64,000 nucleotides of DNA from Arthrobacter_B sp038069765. GTDB taxonomy: Bacteria; Actinomycetota; Actinomycetes; Actinomycetales; Micrococcaceae. The position numbers and the translations under genes are program-made. The stretch is from NCBI RefSeq assembly GCF_038069765.1, contig NZ_JBBPFS010000004.1:434001-498000 (forward strand), written 5' to 3'. Each line of letters opens with the position of its first letter. The stretch's first letter is position 1. Below, in pieces: positions 49,798 to 58,175 of the stretch. The notes beneath the pieces were generated by a model that was given only the letters and a program-made list of their open reading frames with translations, was not told where the DNA came from and made no database searches.

Positions 49798-49852
49798 GCG
49801 GAGGGTGTGGATAGCGGCTGCAGAGGAAATGCGAAAGGGCCATTCTTCTGGC

Positions 49853-50845
49853 ATGCGTATTCCCGAGCCATTGCCCTCTGGGTTCTCCACCGACCCTTTC
49901 ACCGTCAGCGAGGCAGACGCGTCCGGCGTTTCCCGCGGCCGGCTGCGGCACGCCCGGATTATTCGCCTGAGCAGGTCCATCCGGTGGGTGGATTCCCGGG
50001 ACCTTGCGGATCTGCAGAGCATGCCCCCGCACCGCCGCTACCGGGCTTACACACAGGTGACCCCCTATTCCGTTGCCTCCCATGACTCCGCGGCCGAAGT
50101 GTGGGAATTTCCGATGCTGTCCTTCGCAGACGACGGCAAGCTGCACATCACGCGGCTGACCGGTATGTCTCCGCAACGGCGTGGTGGGGTCAGCGGCCAT
50201 ACCGGACAAATGTTCGCGGGGGAGATCTGTGTCGTGGATGGCCTGTCGCTGACCGCGAGGGAGCGGACCTGGCTTGATCTGGCCCAGCGGCTAACCGTCG
50301 CGGATCTGACGGTCATAACCGACTACCTGATCCGCATTCCCCGCCCCGAGTATGAAAACAGAACGACGCCGTATGCCACCAAGGAGTCTCTGCAGGCGGT
50401 TATCGACCGGCACAGCGGCAAACGGGGGATCCGTAAGGCCAGGCTTGCGTTGGAGCTGAGCCGGATCGGAGCGGATTCGCCGCCGGAAACGCTGCTTCGG
50501 CTGGCGTTGGCGGACGCCGGGCTGCCGGAACCGCTGGTGAATACACCGATTCTCGATGCCTTCGGCAATCCGCACCATCGGCCGGACCTTTCCTACCCCG
50601 ATTACCGGGTGGCCGTGGAATATGAGGGTGCGGGACACTCCGAACCCGGTCAGGTGGAGCGGGACATCAGCCGTGAGGAACGGACTCGGACCCTGGGCTG
50701 GACTGAGGTTAGAATCTCGCGCCGGCACATGGCCGACGACGGCGGTGCGGCCGTGAGCAAGGTCCGGTCGGCGTTGATTGCTGCCGGCTGGCGCCTCGAT
50801 TCCCCGTACCGCCGAGATGGCAGAAAGTGCGTCTCTCAGAGCTGA
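49853..50845 (+). CDS. DUF559/Vsr-fold protein with AbiEi-like N-terminus
   Basis: 330 residues. N-terminal ~60 residues (TVSEADASGVSRGRLRHARIIRLSRSIRWV) resemble the winged-helix start of type IV antitoxin AbiEi-like proteins. The C-terminal domain has HHRPDLSYPDYRVAVEYEGAGH with Asp245, Glu256, Glu258 and His262, the Vsr/PD-(D/E)xK layout of DUF559, and a closing GWTEVRISRRHM. Nuclease activity is plausible, not shown. The last ten codons (from residue 321) are made of hairpin B. No toxin gene adjoins it. Confidence 0.8.
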   Translation: MRIPEPLPSGFSTDPFTVSEADASGVSRGRLRHARIIRLSRSIRWVDSRDLADLQSMPPHRRYRAYTQVTPYSVASHDSAAEVWEFPMLSFADDGKLHITRLTGMSPQRRGGVSGHTGQMFAGEICVVDGLSLTARERTWLDLAQRLTVADLTVITDYLIRIPRPEYENRTTPYATKESLQAVIDRHSGKRGIRKARLALELSRIGADSPPETLLRLALADAGLPEPLVNTPILDAFGNPHHRPDLSYPDYRVAVEYEGAGHSEPGQVERDISREERTRTLGWTEVRISRRHMADDGGAAVSKVRSALIAAGWRLDSPYRRDGRKCVSQS

Positions 50846-50868
50846 GAAGCGCACCTTCTGCCATCTCG
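50813..50868. repeat. Hairpin B overlapping the 3' end of the DUF559 gene
   Basis: 27-nt arms (50813-50839, 50842-50868) with three mismatches. Arms begin CGAGATGGCAGAAAGTGCG. Shares the TGGCAGAAA core with hairpin A. It also lies just past the purL stop, so it may end both transcripts, although no T-run is present. Confidence 0.88.
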
Positions 50869-50883
50869 CGGGATGGGAGGTGG

Positions 50884-53190
50884 CTAGCCGAAGTGCTTCG
50901 GCAGGGTCCCCTCGTGGGCTTCCTTCAGCTCGGACAGCGGCAGCGAGAAGTGGCCCTGGAAATCCAGGGCGCCGATCTCGGTGTCCACCACGCCGATCCG
51001 CATGTGGGCGTAGCCGCGGGCACCGCACATGTCCTTGAAACGGACCTCTTCGCTGCGGGCCACGGACACCACGGCCCGGGACTGCGACTCGGAGAACAGC
51101 ATGGTGAACAGGTCCACGCCGTCACGCTCGCAGACTTCATCCAGCCCGATCCGGGCGCCGACGCCGAAGCGGAGCGCCATTTCGGACAGGGCAGCGGCCA
51201 GGCCGCCCTCGGACAGGTCATGTGCGGCGTCGATCATGCCGTCGCGGGAGGCGTTGACCAGCAGTTCGCCGAGCAGCTTCTCCCTTTTCAGGTCCACCGC
51301 CGGCGGCCGGCCGCCCAGGTGCCCGCGAAGGTTCGCGAATTCCGAGCCGTCCAGTTCGTCCTTGGTGACGCCCATCAGGTAAATGGCCTGGCCGTCTTCA
51401 CGCCAGCCCGACGGCGTGCGGCGCGCGACGTCGTCGAACACTCCCAGCACGCCGACCACGGGGGTCGGGTGGATGGCGACGCCGCCGGTCTGGTTGTACA
51501 GCGAGACGTTGCCGCCGGTGACCGGGATGCCCAGCTCCTGGCAGCCGTCGGCCAAACCGCGGACGGCTTCGGCGAACTGCCACATGACCTCGGGGTCTTC
51601 GGGGGAGCCGAAGTTCAGGCAGTCGGAGACGGCCAGCGGTGTTGCGCCCGACGTGGCGACGTTGCGGTAGGACTCGGCCAGGGCCAGGCGGGCGCCCTCA
51701 TACGGATCCAGGTAGGTGTAGCGGCCGTTGGCATCTGTGGAGATGGCCACGCCCAGCCCGGTGGTTTCATCCACGCGGATCACGCCGGCGTCGTCGGGCA
51801 TGGCCAGCGCGGTGTTGCCCTGCACATAGCGGTCAAACTGGTTGGTGACCCAGGACTTGTCACACAGGTTCGGCGAGGCCATCAGTTCCAGCATGGCCTT
51901 CTTGACCGCTTCGCTGCCGAACGGACGGGCCCCGGCGAAGGAATCCGCCTGCAGCTTGTCCTGCCACTCGGGGCGGTGGAACGGGCGGTGGTAGACCGGT
52001 CCTTCGTGCGCAACCGTCTTGGGGTCGACGTCGACAATGGTCTCGCCGGCCCAGTCGATGACCAGCCGGCCGGTGCCGGTGACCTCGCCGAGCCAGGAGT
52101 ACTCCACGTTCCACTTGGCCATGATCGCTTCAAACGCCTCGACGTTCTCCGGCGTCACTACGGCCATCATGCGTTCCTGCGACTCGGACATCAGGATTTC
52201 GCCCGGGGTCAGAGTGGGATCGCGCAGCAGCACCTTGGTCAGCTCCACGTGCATGCCGCCGTCGCCGTTGGAGGCAAGCTCCGACGTCGCGCAGGAAATG
52301 CCGGCCGCGCCCAGGTCCTGGATGCCCTCCACCACGGAGGCCTTGAACAGTTCCAGGCAGCACTCGATGAGCACCTTCTCGGCGAACGGGTCACCCACCT
52401 GCACGGCGGGGCGCTTGGAGGGCTTGGTGGAGTCGAAGGACTCCGACGCGAGCACGGAGGCGCCGCCGATGCCGTCACCGCCGGTGCGCGCACCGAAGAG
52501 AACCACCTTGTTGCCGGTGCCGGAGGCGTTGGCCAGGCGGATGTCCTCGTGGCGCATGACGCCCACGGCCAGGGCGTTGACCAGCGGGTTGCCCTGGTAC
52601 ACGGAGTCGAAGACCAGCTCGCCGCCGATGTTGGGCAGGCCGAGCGAGTTGCCGTAGCCGCCGATGCCGGAGACTATCCCGTGCACCAGCCGGGCGGTGT
52701 CGGGATGGTCGATCGCACCGAAGCGCAGCGGATCCATCACGGCCACCGGACGGGCACCCATGGAGATGATGTCGCGGACAATGCCGCCGACGCCGGTCGC
52801 GGCACCCTGGTAGGGCTCCACGAAGGAGGGGTGGTTGTGGGATTCAACCTTGAAGGTCACGGCCCAGCCCTCGCCGATGTCGACGACGCCGGCGTTCTCG
52901 CCGATGCCGACCAGCAGGTGTTCCTTCATCTTGTCGGTGACTTTTTCACCGAACTGGGACAGGTGCACCTTGGAGGACTTGTAGGAGCAGTGCTCGGACC
53001 ACATGACCGAGTACATGGCGAGTTCCGCCGCGGTGGGGCGCCGGCCCAGGATTTCGACAACGCGGTTGAACTCGTCTTCCTTCAGGCCCAGTTCGGCCCA
53101 GGGAAGCTCGGTGTCGGGGGTCGCGGCGGCGTGTTCAACCGTGTCGATGCGGAACTTCTTCGCCTCGGTGGAGGCTGCGGAAACGGTCAT
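50884..53190 (-). CDS. purL: Phosphoribosylformylglycinamidine synthase, large subunit
   Basis: 768 residues, the small PurL form that works with PurQ and PurS. Converts FGAR to FGAM with ATP and glutamine-derived ammonia. AIR-synthase-like repeats: VMWSEHCSYKSSK, FKVESHNHPSFVEPYQGAATGVGGIVRDI, GGDGIGGASVLAS, and MLFSESQSRAVVSV near the end. Third gene of purS-purQ-purL; ATG adjoins the purQ stop directly. Confidence 0.97.
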   Translation of the reverse strand: MTVSAASTEAKKFRIDTVEHAAATPDTELPWAELGLKEDEFNRVVEILGRRPTAAELAMYSVMWSEHCSYKSSKVHLSQFGEKVTDKMKEHLLVGIGENAGVVDIGEGWAVTFKVESHNHPSFVEPYQGAATGVGGIVRDIISMGARPVAVMDPLRFGAIDHPDTARLVHGIVSGIGGYGNSLGLPNIGGELVFDSVYQGNPLVNALAVGVMRHEDIRLANASGTGNKVVLFGARTGGDGIGGASVLASESFDSTKPSKRPAVQVGDPFAEKVLIECCLELFKASVVEGIQDLGAAGISCATSELASNGDGGMHVELTKVLLRDPTLTPGEILMSESQERMMAVVTPENVEAFEAIMAKWNVEYSWLGEVTGTGRLVIDWAGETIVDVDPKTVAHEGPVYHRPFHRPEWQDKLQADSFAGARPFGSEAVKKAMLELMASPNLCDKSWVTNQFDRYVQGNTALAMPDDAGVIRVDETTGLGVAISTDANGRYTYLDPYEGARLALAESYRNVATSGATPLAVSDCLNFGSPEDPEVMWQFAEAVRGLADGCQELGIPVTGGNVSLYNQTGGVAIHPTPVVGVLGVFDDVARRTPSGWREDGQAIYLMGVTKDELDGSEFANLRGHLGGRPPAVDLKREKLLGELLVNASRDGMIDAAHDLSEGGLAAALSEMALRFGVGARIGLDEVCERDGVDLFTMLFSESQSRAVVSVARSEEVRFKDMCGARGYAHMRIGVVDTEIGALDFQGHFSLPLSELKEAHEGTLPKHFG

Positions 53191-53964
53191 TTATTTGCCT
53201 CCGGCAACGAGCGAGGTGAGTACTGAGGTGAACATGCCCAGGCCGTCGGTGCCGTAGCCCAGCCCGACCTCGCCGTAGGCCGAGGAATCCGGCCCGAAAC
53301 CGGCCTCGACGGCATGTTCGGGGTGCGGCATGAGGCCGACGACGTTCCCGGCGGCGTTGGAAATGCCGGCAATGTTTCGGCGTGAGCCGTTCGGGTTGGC
53401 GCCGTCGTAGCGGAACACCACGCGGCCTTCGCCCTCGAGCTCATCCAGGGTTTTTTCGTCGGCGACGTACTGGCCGTCCTGGTTCTTCAGCGGAATGACC
53501 ATGCCGGAATCCTTGGCGTAGGCAGAGGTCCAGGCCGTGGTGTTGTTTTCCACGCGCAGCAGCTGGTCCGCGCAGGAGAACTTCAGGTGGTTGTTCTTGA
53601 TCATGGAACCGGGCAGCAGGTGAGCCTCGGTGAGGATCTGGAAACCGTTGCAGATGCCCAGCACGGGCATGCCGGCCTTTGAAGCGTCCACCACTTTGTC
53701 CATCAGCGGGGCGAAGCGGGCAATGGCTCCGGCACGCAGATAGTCGCCGTAGGAAAAGCCGCCGGGAATGATGACGGCGTCCACGGACTGCAGGTTGGCT
53801 TCGTTGTGCCAGAGGCCGACGGCGGTGCCGCCGGCGAGGGTGACCGCACGGGCGGCGTCGCGGTCGTCAAGGGTGCCGGGAAAGGTGATGATGCCGATCC
53901 GGACGGCCCGCAACGCGTCGTTGGCGGGCGCAGCGGCGAAATCGCCGATCAGGGGAGTGCTCAA
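53191..53964 (-). CDS. purQ: Phosphoribosylformylglycinamidine synthase, glutaminase subunit
   Basis: 257 residues from TTG 53964. Class I glutaminase with nucleophile Cys in VLGICNGFQILTE, and PHPEHAVE carrying the catalytic His/Glu. Supplies ammonia to PurL. It is ~20 residues longer at the N-terminus than usual (RIGIITFPGT is the normal beginning), but GGAGG 7 bp before the TTG supports this start. Two bp after purS. Confidence 0.95.
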   Translation of the reverse strand: MSTPLIGDFAAAPANDALRAVRIGIITFPGTLDDRDAARAVTLAGGTAVGLWHNEANLQSVDAVIIPGGFSYGDYLRAGAIARFAPLMDKVVDASKAGMPVLGICNGFQILTEAHLLPGSMIKNNHLKFSCADQLLRVENNTTAWTSAYAKDSGMVIPLKNQDGQYVADEKTLDELEGEGRVVFRYDGANPNGSRRNIAGISNAAGNVVGLMPHPEHAVEAGFGPDSSAYGEVGLGYGTDGLGMFTSVLTSLVAGGK

Positions 53965-53966
53965 AA

Positions 53967-54221
53967 TCAGGCCTCCGAGATTACTTCAACGCGGGTGACG
54001 TCCTCGATGACGGGATTGGACAGCAGGGTGGCTGCTGCTGTGCGGGCCTGTTCGAGGATTTCTTCAGTGACGTCTCCGTCAACGGTCAGCTCGAACCGCT
54101 TGCCCTGCCGGACCCCGGTGAACCCGGTCAGGCCCAGCCGCGGAAGGGCACCGGCGATGGCCTTGCCCTGCGGATCGAGGATTTCAGGTTTGGGCATGAC
54201 GTCAACAACGATCCGGGGCAT
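53967..54221 (-). CDS. purS: Phosphoribosylformylglycinamidine synthase subunit PurS
   Basis: 84 residues from ATG 54221, preceded by AGGAG. MPRIVVDVMPKPEILDPQGKAIAGALPRLG and FTGVRQGKRFEL are the PurS signature. It bridges PurL and PurQ. First gene of the cluster; purA lies elsewhere in the window (26.5 kb). Confidence 0.95.
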   Translation of the reverse strand: MPRIVVDVMPKPEILDPQGKAIAGALPRLGLTGFTGVRQGKRFELTVDGDVTEEILEQARTAAATLLSNPVIEDVTRVEVISEA

Positions 54222-54359
54222 CCGGGCAACTCCTGTGAGAGAAATGGGTGGCCGCGGACCCTGCCGTCTCACGCTGATTCAGCGCTCCGCGAGCTTGCGC
54301 TTTCATTCTAGCGGCGTTTCCCCCGGCCGTCTTTTCGTGTCGCCGGGCCATGGCTTAAA

Positions 54360-54403
54360 CGTCTTCGGGCCGTCATCCAACTATGGATGACGGCCCGAAG
54401 ACG
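54360..54403 (-). terminator. Hairpin terminator after the zinc-ribbon gene
   Basis: Perfect 20-bp stem (54360-54379 with 54384-54403), 4-nt loop; on the minus strand it is followed by TTTAAG. It separates the zinc-ribbon gene from purS. Confidence 0.85.
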
Positions 54404-54451
54404 GATGTGCGGCGCCGGGCGGCGGCGGTGCTGGCCGCCGCCCGGAGGGGA

Positions 54452-54862
54452 TCAGGCCGGAACGCTCATCTGGAAGCCGCAGCGGCACCGCAGCACTGTG
54501 GTGTCGAGCTGTACTTCCGGGACGGTGATGGTGTCCGGTCCGGTGTAGACGGGTTCAAAGATGGACACCGAGGTGGTGTCCTTCGGCTGCATGGGCTCGC
54601 CGCAGTGCAGGTATTCGGCGTCGGTTCCGGTGGTGTTCATCCGGCGGGCCCAGACGGGGGAGTGCCGAACCGGGTGCCCGTAGAAACGATCGCACTCCGA
54701 GCAGGTGTAGCTGATTTCCAGGAACTCCGCGGCATCTTCGCCGACTGCCGGTTCCACGGATTCGATGATCAGGTATTCATCCGTCCCGCAGTTGGTGCAC
54801 CACGGGGCGTTGGGTTCCGGGGCGGGATCGGCCGCGCCTTCGGGTCTTGCTTGCGTTGACAT
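54452..54862 (-). CDS. Zinc-ribbon hypothetical protein
   Basis: 136 residues with four cysteine knuckles: CTNCGT (~22), CSECD (~54), LHCGEP (~86) and RCRCGF (~129), enough for two zinc sites. SYTCSECDRFYGHPVRHSPVW is distinctive. Probably binds zinc and protein or nucleic acid; function unknown. Single gene with its own terminator. Confidence 0.75.
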   Translation of the reverse strand: MSTQARPEGAADPAPEPNAPWCTNCGTDEYLIIESVEPAVGEDAAEFLEISYTCSECDRFYGHPVRHSPVWARRMNTTGTDAEYLHCGEPMQPKDTTSVSIFEPVYTGPDTITVPEVQLDTTVLRCRCGFQMSVPA

Positions 54863-55018
54863 AATCGTTCCTCCAGTTCAGGTCCGGACGGAGAACTCCA
54901 TCGCCCAGAACAGGTAGTAAGTATGCTTACTCATTCTACGCAAGCGTCTCCGGCACAGACAAGTCCCGGAAACACGTTCCCGGCCCGGGTGCGTTTGCGG
55001 GGTCGTTAGAGTGGGGGC

Positions 55019-55579
55019 GTGAAGCCTCTTGCTGCGAAACCGGCCATGGTGCGCCGGTCCATGAACCTCTGGCCGCCCTTCGCCTTCTCCGGCATCCGCA
55101 TCACGCATCTGGATTCCCTGTCTGCGGAGGTGAGGCTGCGGCAGCACTGGTGGAACGGGAATGTCGCCGGGGTGCATTTTGGCGGCTCGCTGTTCGCCAT
55201 GACCGACCCGTTCTGGATGATGCTCCTGCTCCAGCATCTGGGCCGGGACCATCTGGTCTGGGACCGCGCGGCCGAGGTGGAATTCCTCAAGCCGGGCAGG
55301 GGCAATGTTACCGCCCGCTTCGTCCTCGCCGAGGAGGACGTGGAGCGGATCCGCACGCTCGCTGCCGGCGGAGGCAAGGTTCTCGAGTGGTATTCCGTAG
55401 ACGTAACGGACGCCGACGGCGACGTGGTGGCCCGGGTGCGCAAGCAGGTTTATGTGCGGCGCAAGCGCGAAGAAGCGGCCGTGCCAGCGGCAGCAGGAGA
55501 GTCTGCGCCGGGCGAGCCGGCACCTGCTCCGGCTGCATCAGCTACAGGGTGGCCTCGGCGGGGCCGAGCAGTCCGGTAA
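55019..55579 (+). CDS. DUF4442 hotdog-fold protein
   Basis: 186 residues from GTG 55019. LRQHWWNGNVAGVHFGGSLFAMTDPFWMMLLLQHLGRDHLVWDRAAEVEFLKPGRGNVTA matches DUF4442, a hotdog-thioesterase-like family. An acyl-thioester substrate is likely but not shown. The C-terminal ~35 residues are Ala/Pro low-complexity and overlap the converging SSI-like gene by 38 bp. Confidence 0.85.
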   Translation: MKPLAAKPAMVRRSMNLWPPFAFSGIRITHLDSLSAEVRLRQHWWNGNVAGVHFGGSLFAMTDPFWMMLLLQHLGRDHLVWDRAAEVEFLKPGRGNVTARFVLAEEDVERIRTLAAGGGKVLEWYSVDVTDADGDVVARVRKQVYVRRKREEAAVPAAAGESAPGEPAPAPAASATGWPRRGRAVR

Positions 55580-56093
55580 GGCTTTCCCAGCGGGGAATCT
55601 CGCAGCCGTTGGCGAGCAAGAACTCACGGTCCACGGCTGCCCCGTCCAGCGTGCCGCTCACGTGCGCCCGCTGCGGCCCCTTGATCATTTGCGTGCACAT
55701 GAGGTTGGGGTCCAGCGGGGCAAAAACTTCGGCACCCTGCGCGGCGAGGGCGGCGCAGGCGGCAACGGGATCCGGGGCGGCGGAGCTGCCAACCGGGGCG
55801 CCGCCGTCGCACTCCAGGGAGTATGTGTCCGTGACATCGGCGCCTTCTGCACGGAACTCCACGGTCAACGACGTGGCTGCCGGCGACGACGGAGCCGCGG
55901 CGGGGCCCGAGGACGCGGGGCTGGACGGCGTCGGGCTCGATGGCGCTGTGCTTGAAGGTTCTGTGCTCGCAGTCGCTGTGCTCGAAGGTTCCGGGGAAGA
56001 TTCGGACGTCCCGCTGCCGGGCGAACCGCCGCAGCCGGCAAGCACCAGGACGGTCGCAAGGGGAATCAGCAGACTGCGAAGCGGACGGAACAT
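55542..56093 (-). CDS. Subtilisin-inhibitor-like (SSI) lipoprotein
   Basis: 183 residues. Lipobox VLAGC (Cys20), a Ser/Pro/Thr linker to ~70, then a domain with TYSLECDGG, PVAACAALAAQG, PNLMCTQMIKGPQRAHVSGTLDG and LANGCEIPRWESL. The four cysteines and spacing match the SSI family of extracellular serine-protease inhibitors. The usual reactive-site segment between the second disulfide is around MCTQM. Membrane tethering by lipid is less common than secretion in this family. Confidence 0.75.
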   Translation of the reverse strand: MFRPLRSLLIPLATVLVLAGCGGSPGSGTSESSPEPSSTATASTEPSSTAPSSPTPSSPASSGPAAAPSSPAATSLTVEFRAEGADVTDTYSLECDGGAPVGSSAAPDPVAACAALAAQGAEVFAPLDPNLMCTQMIKGPQRAHVSGTLDGAAVDREFLLANGCEIPRWESLTGLLGPAEATL

Positions 56094-56136
56094 GTGTGAG
56101 ACCTCCAGCTAGGGTGGTCCCAGCCTAGTCGGATGC

Positions 56137-56700
56137 CTAGGCGGTTTCGCCGGTTTTCCCGCCTTCCCCGGTTTCCCCGGAATCCCCGCCGGAGTCAGCC
56201 GCTGCCCGGGCCTGGGCCAGGAAATAGGGGCTTTGTCCGGGATAGTACTCATCAAATGCGGGAACTGTGCTTCCGGCGAGGCTCGCCGTCAGCCGGTCAA
56301 GGTAGTACTCCCAGCCCGGCCCCACGCTTTCCGCAGCCAGCGGGTCCTCAAGATGGTGGGTGAAATCCAGCCGGGTTCCGCCGGCACTTTCCCGGAATCG
56401 GACCTCCAGGTCCCAGCTGCCGTATTCGTCCTCGACCATCAGTCGGAGCAGCTCGGGCGCCGCGCATTCCGCGATCTGCAGCCGACTCCAGGGGAGTCCT
56501 TCCTCATAGAGCATCTGAAGGTCAATGCTCTCGCCCCGTCCGGGGTTTCCCTCCCAGCGCCCGAACCACTGTCCGGCCTGCTCCGGGTTGGTGAAGCTGC
56601 GCCAGAGCGCCGACGGCGGTTCGGTGAAGTTCCGGATAAACGTCAGGTTGTACGTCTGCGGTCCGGTGCGGCTGATCCGGCCGGTGGGTTCGCGCTGCAT
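56137..56700 (-). CDS. SRPBCC (AHSA1-like) domain protein
   Basis: 187 residues. LTFIRNFTEPPSALWRSFTNPEQAGQWFGRWEG opens the Bet v1/AHSA1 fold, and LEVRFRESAGGTRLDFTHHLED and GPGWEYYLDRLTASL close it. Binds a hydrophobic ligand or works as a co-chaperone-like unit; unknown. C-terminal Gly-rich tail. Its start overlaps the end of the 57623-56643 gene by 58 bp in another frame. Confidence 0.85.
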   Translation of the reverse strand: MQREPTGRISRTGPQTYNLTFIRNFTEPPSALWRSFTNPEQAGQWFGRWEGNPGRGESIDLQMLYEEGLPWSRLQIAECAAPELLRLMVEDEYGSWDLEVRFRESAGGTRLDFTHHLEDPLAAESVGPGWEYYLDRLTASLAGSTVPAFDEYYPGQSPYFLAQARAAADSGGDSGETGEGGKTGETA

Positions 56701-57623
56701 AGGTGCTCCTGAAGGGGTTCCAGCAAGCCAAGGATGCGGGCCCGCAGCTGCTGTGATTCCTCGCTGAAGCCGCGTTGGGCCGCCACATACTCGCTCCGCC
56801 CGGCGGGTGTCTCCACGGGAATGGGGGTGTAGCCCCAGTCCTGCAGATCGTAGGGGGAGGCGCGCATATCCATGACCCGGATTCGCCAGGACAGCTCGAA
56901 GCAGTCCATCACCAGGTCACTGGGCAGCAGGGGAACCAGCTTGTAGGTCCACTTGTACAGGTCCATATTCGCATGCAGGCATCCGGGCTGTTCAAGGTCC
57001 GGCTGGTTTTCGCGGGTGGGCGTGAGCTCATTCAGCGGAACGGCCTGCGGCGTGTAAAAGCGGAAGGCGTCAATGTGGGTGCATTTGATCCGGCTCTTTT
57101 CCACCAGCCGGTCCGTGCCCTCCGCTCCCAGGCGCAGCTGCAGGTAGTCATGCCGGATGCCGTTGACTTCGGACTTGTAGGCCATGGCCCACTCATGCAT
57201 GCCGAAGCAGCCGAGTGACGGCTTCCGGGCCGCCGTCCGCGACAACAGCGTGCGGGTGAAGTCGACGGCACTGCCCCGTGCCGAACCGAAGCCCGCCAGG
57301 TCCACCGTGACCGCTGTTGTGCCGCCGTCGAGCCCCTGGGCGGCGAGTTCGGCGTCGGTGAGGGGCCGGTAGAATTTCCAGTCCGTGCGCTCTGCCGCCG
57401 CGGCACCGGTCAGGACGACGCCGGCGCCGGGGTGCCAGCGCAGCAGCTGCCCGGGTTTCTGGGAGTAGTAGGTAAAAAGGAAGTCCTCCACCGGATGCTT
57501 TCGCCCCGCTGAGCGGCGGTCCAGGAAACCGTCTACGAAGGGCTGCACGCGCTCGCGGTGCTGCAGGCTCAGCGGCAGCCACTGGTCCTCGGTCAGGACG
57601 GTGGGAAACGGGGAAGGGGTCAC
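56643..57623 (-). CDS. Actinobacterial '3-methyladenine DNA glycosylase'-labelled protein
   Basis: 326 residues from GTG 57623. Recognisable by EDFLFTYYSQKPGQLLRWHPGAGVVL, GCFGMHEWAMAYK and HIDAFRFYTPQAVPLNELTPTRENQPDLEQPGCLHANMDLYKWTYKL. Actinobacterial genomes commonly carry this family under that label; I see no HhH or AlkA-type site, so the activity is doubtful. Co-directional with the MarR gene before it (7 bp). Confidence 0.75.
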   Translation of the reverse strand: MTPSPFPTVLTEDQWLPLSLQHRERVQPFVDGFLDRRSAGRKHPVEDFLFTYYSQKPGQLLRWHPGAGVVLTGAAAAERTDWKFYRPLTDAELAAQGLDGGTTAVTVDLAGFGSARGSAVDFTRTLLSRTAARKPSLGCFGMHEWAMAYKSEVNGIRHDYLQLRLGAEGTDRLVEKSRIKCTHIDAFRFYTPQAVPLNELTPTRENQPDLEQPGCLHANMDLYKWTYKLVPLLPSDLVMDCFELSWRIRVMDMRASPYDLQDWGYTPIPVETPAGRSEYVAAQRGFSEESQQLRARILGLLEPLQEHLCSANPPAGSAAPDRRRTT

Positions 57624-57630
57624 GGCACCA

Positions 57631-58077
57631 TTATCCCGCTCCCTGCGCTGCGGAAATCAGCCGGCGCATGGAGTCGTTGAGTTCCTGCACCTGCGTGCGG
57701 GTCAGGCCCAGCCTGCCCATCATGGTGCCGGGAACCTCCGCGGCGTCGCGGCGCAGTGCCCGGCCTTCCTCGGTCAGGTCGACGGCGAGGGAGCGGTCGT
57801 CCCCGGGGGCCCGGTTACGGGTGAGGAGCCCCGCTGTTTCCAGCCGCTTCAGCATGGGTGAGAGAGTGGCCGGGTCCATCGCCAGGGCGTTGCCCAGGCT
57901 GCGGACGCTGCGGGGACTGTGCTCCCAGAGGGCGAGCATCACGAGGTACTGCGGGTGGGTTAGTCCGAGGTTCTCCAGCACCGGCTTGTACGCGCCGACC
58001 ACACTGCGGGCAGCCACGGAGAGGGCGAAACAGAGCTGGTGCTCCAGCAGGAGGTCCTCGTCAGCCTGATCCATCAT
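57631..58077 (-). CDS. OhrR-type MarR regulator with sensor cysteine
   Basis: 148 residues. Aligns with Bacillus OhrR throughout: LEHQLCFALSVAARSV with Cys16 at the peroxidatic position, AYKPVLENLGLTHPQYLVMLALWEHSPRSVRSLGNALAMDPATLSPMLKRLETAGLLTR is the winged helix. Cys oxidation by organic hydroperoxide would release DNA. The nearest target is its own promoter (operators 58113-58138). No ohr peroxidase gene is beside it. Confidence 0.85.
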   Translation of the reverse strand: MMDQADEDLLLEHQLCFALSVAARSVVGAYKPVLENLGLTHPQYLVMLALWEHSPRSVRSLGNALAMDPATLSPMLKRLETAGLLTRNRAPGDDRSLAVDLTEEGRALRRDAAEVPGTMMGRLGLTRTQVQELNDSMRRLISAAQGAG

Positions 58078-58112
58078 CCGCTCCCTCTTTGCCGGTCTTC
58101 ACCGATCGATCG

Positions 58113-58138
58113 TTAGTGCACTAATGATTAGCGTACTA
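58113..58138. promoter_or_regulatory. Double palindromic operator upstream of the MarR gene
   Basis: TTAGTGCACTAA (58113-58124) is a perfect 12-bp palindrome; TTAGCGTACTA (58128-58138) repeats it imperfectly 3 bp further on. They lie between the divergent MarR gene and the small gene at 58176. This differs from the TACAATT-type OhrR box. Confidence 0.7.
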
Positions 58139-58175
58139 TGGCAGCAGGATTAGTCGCTGCGGAAAGGTGCGGGAG

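Noticed and set aside
50827..53226. 799-codon plus-strand frame
   Set aside because: Antisense of purL; long only because of GC-rich codon use.
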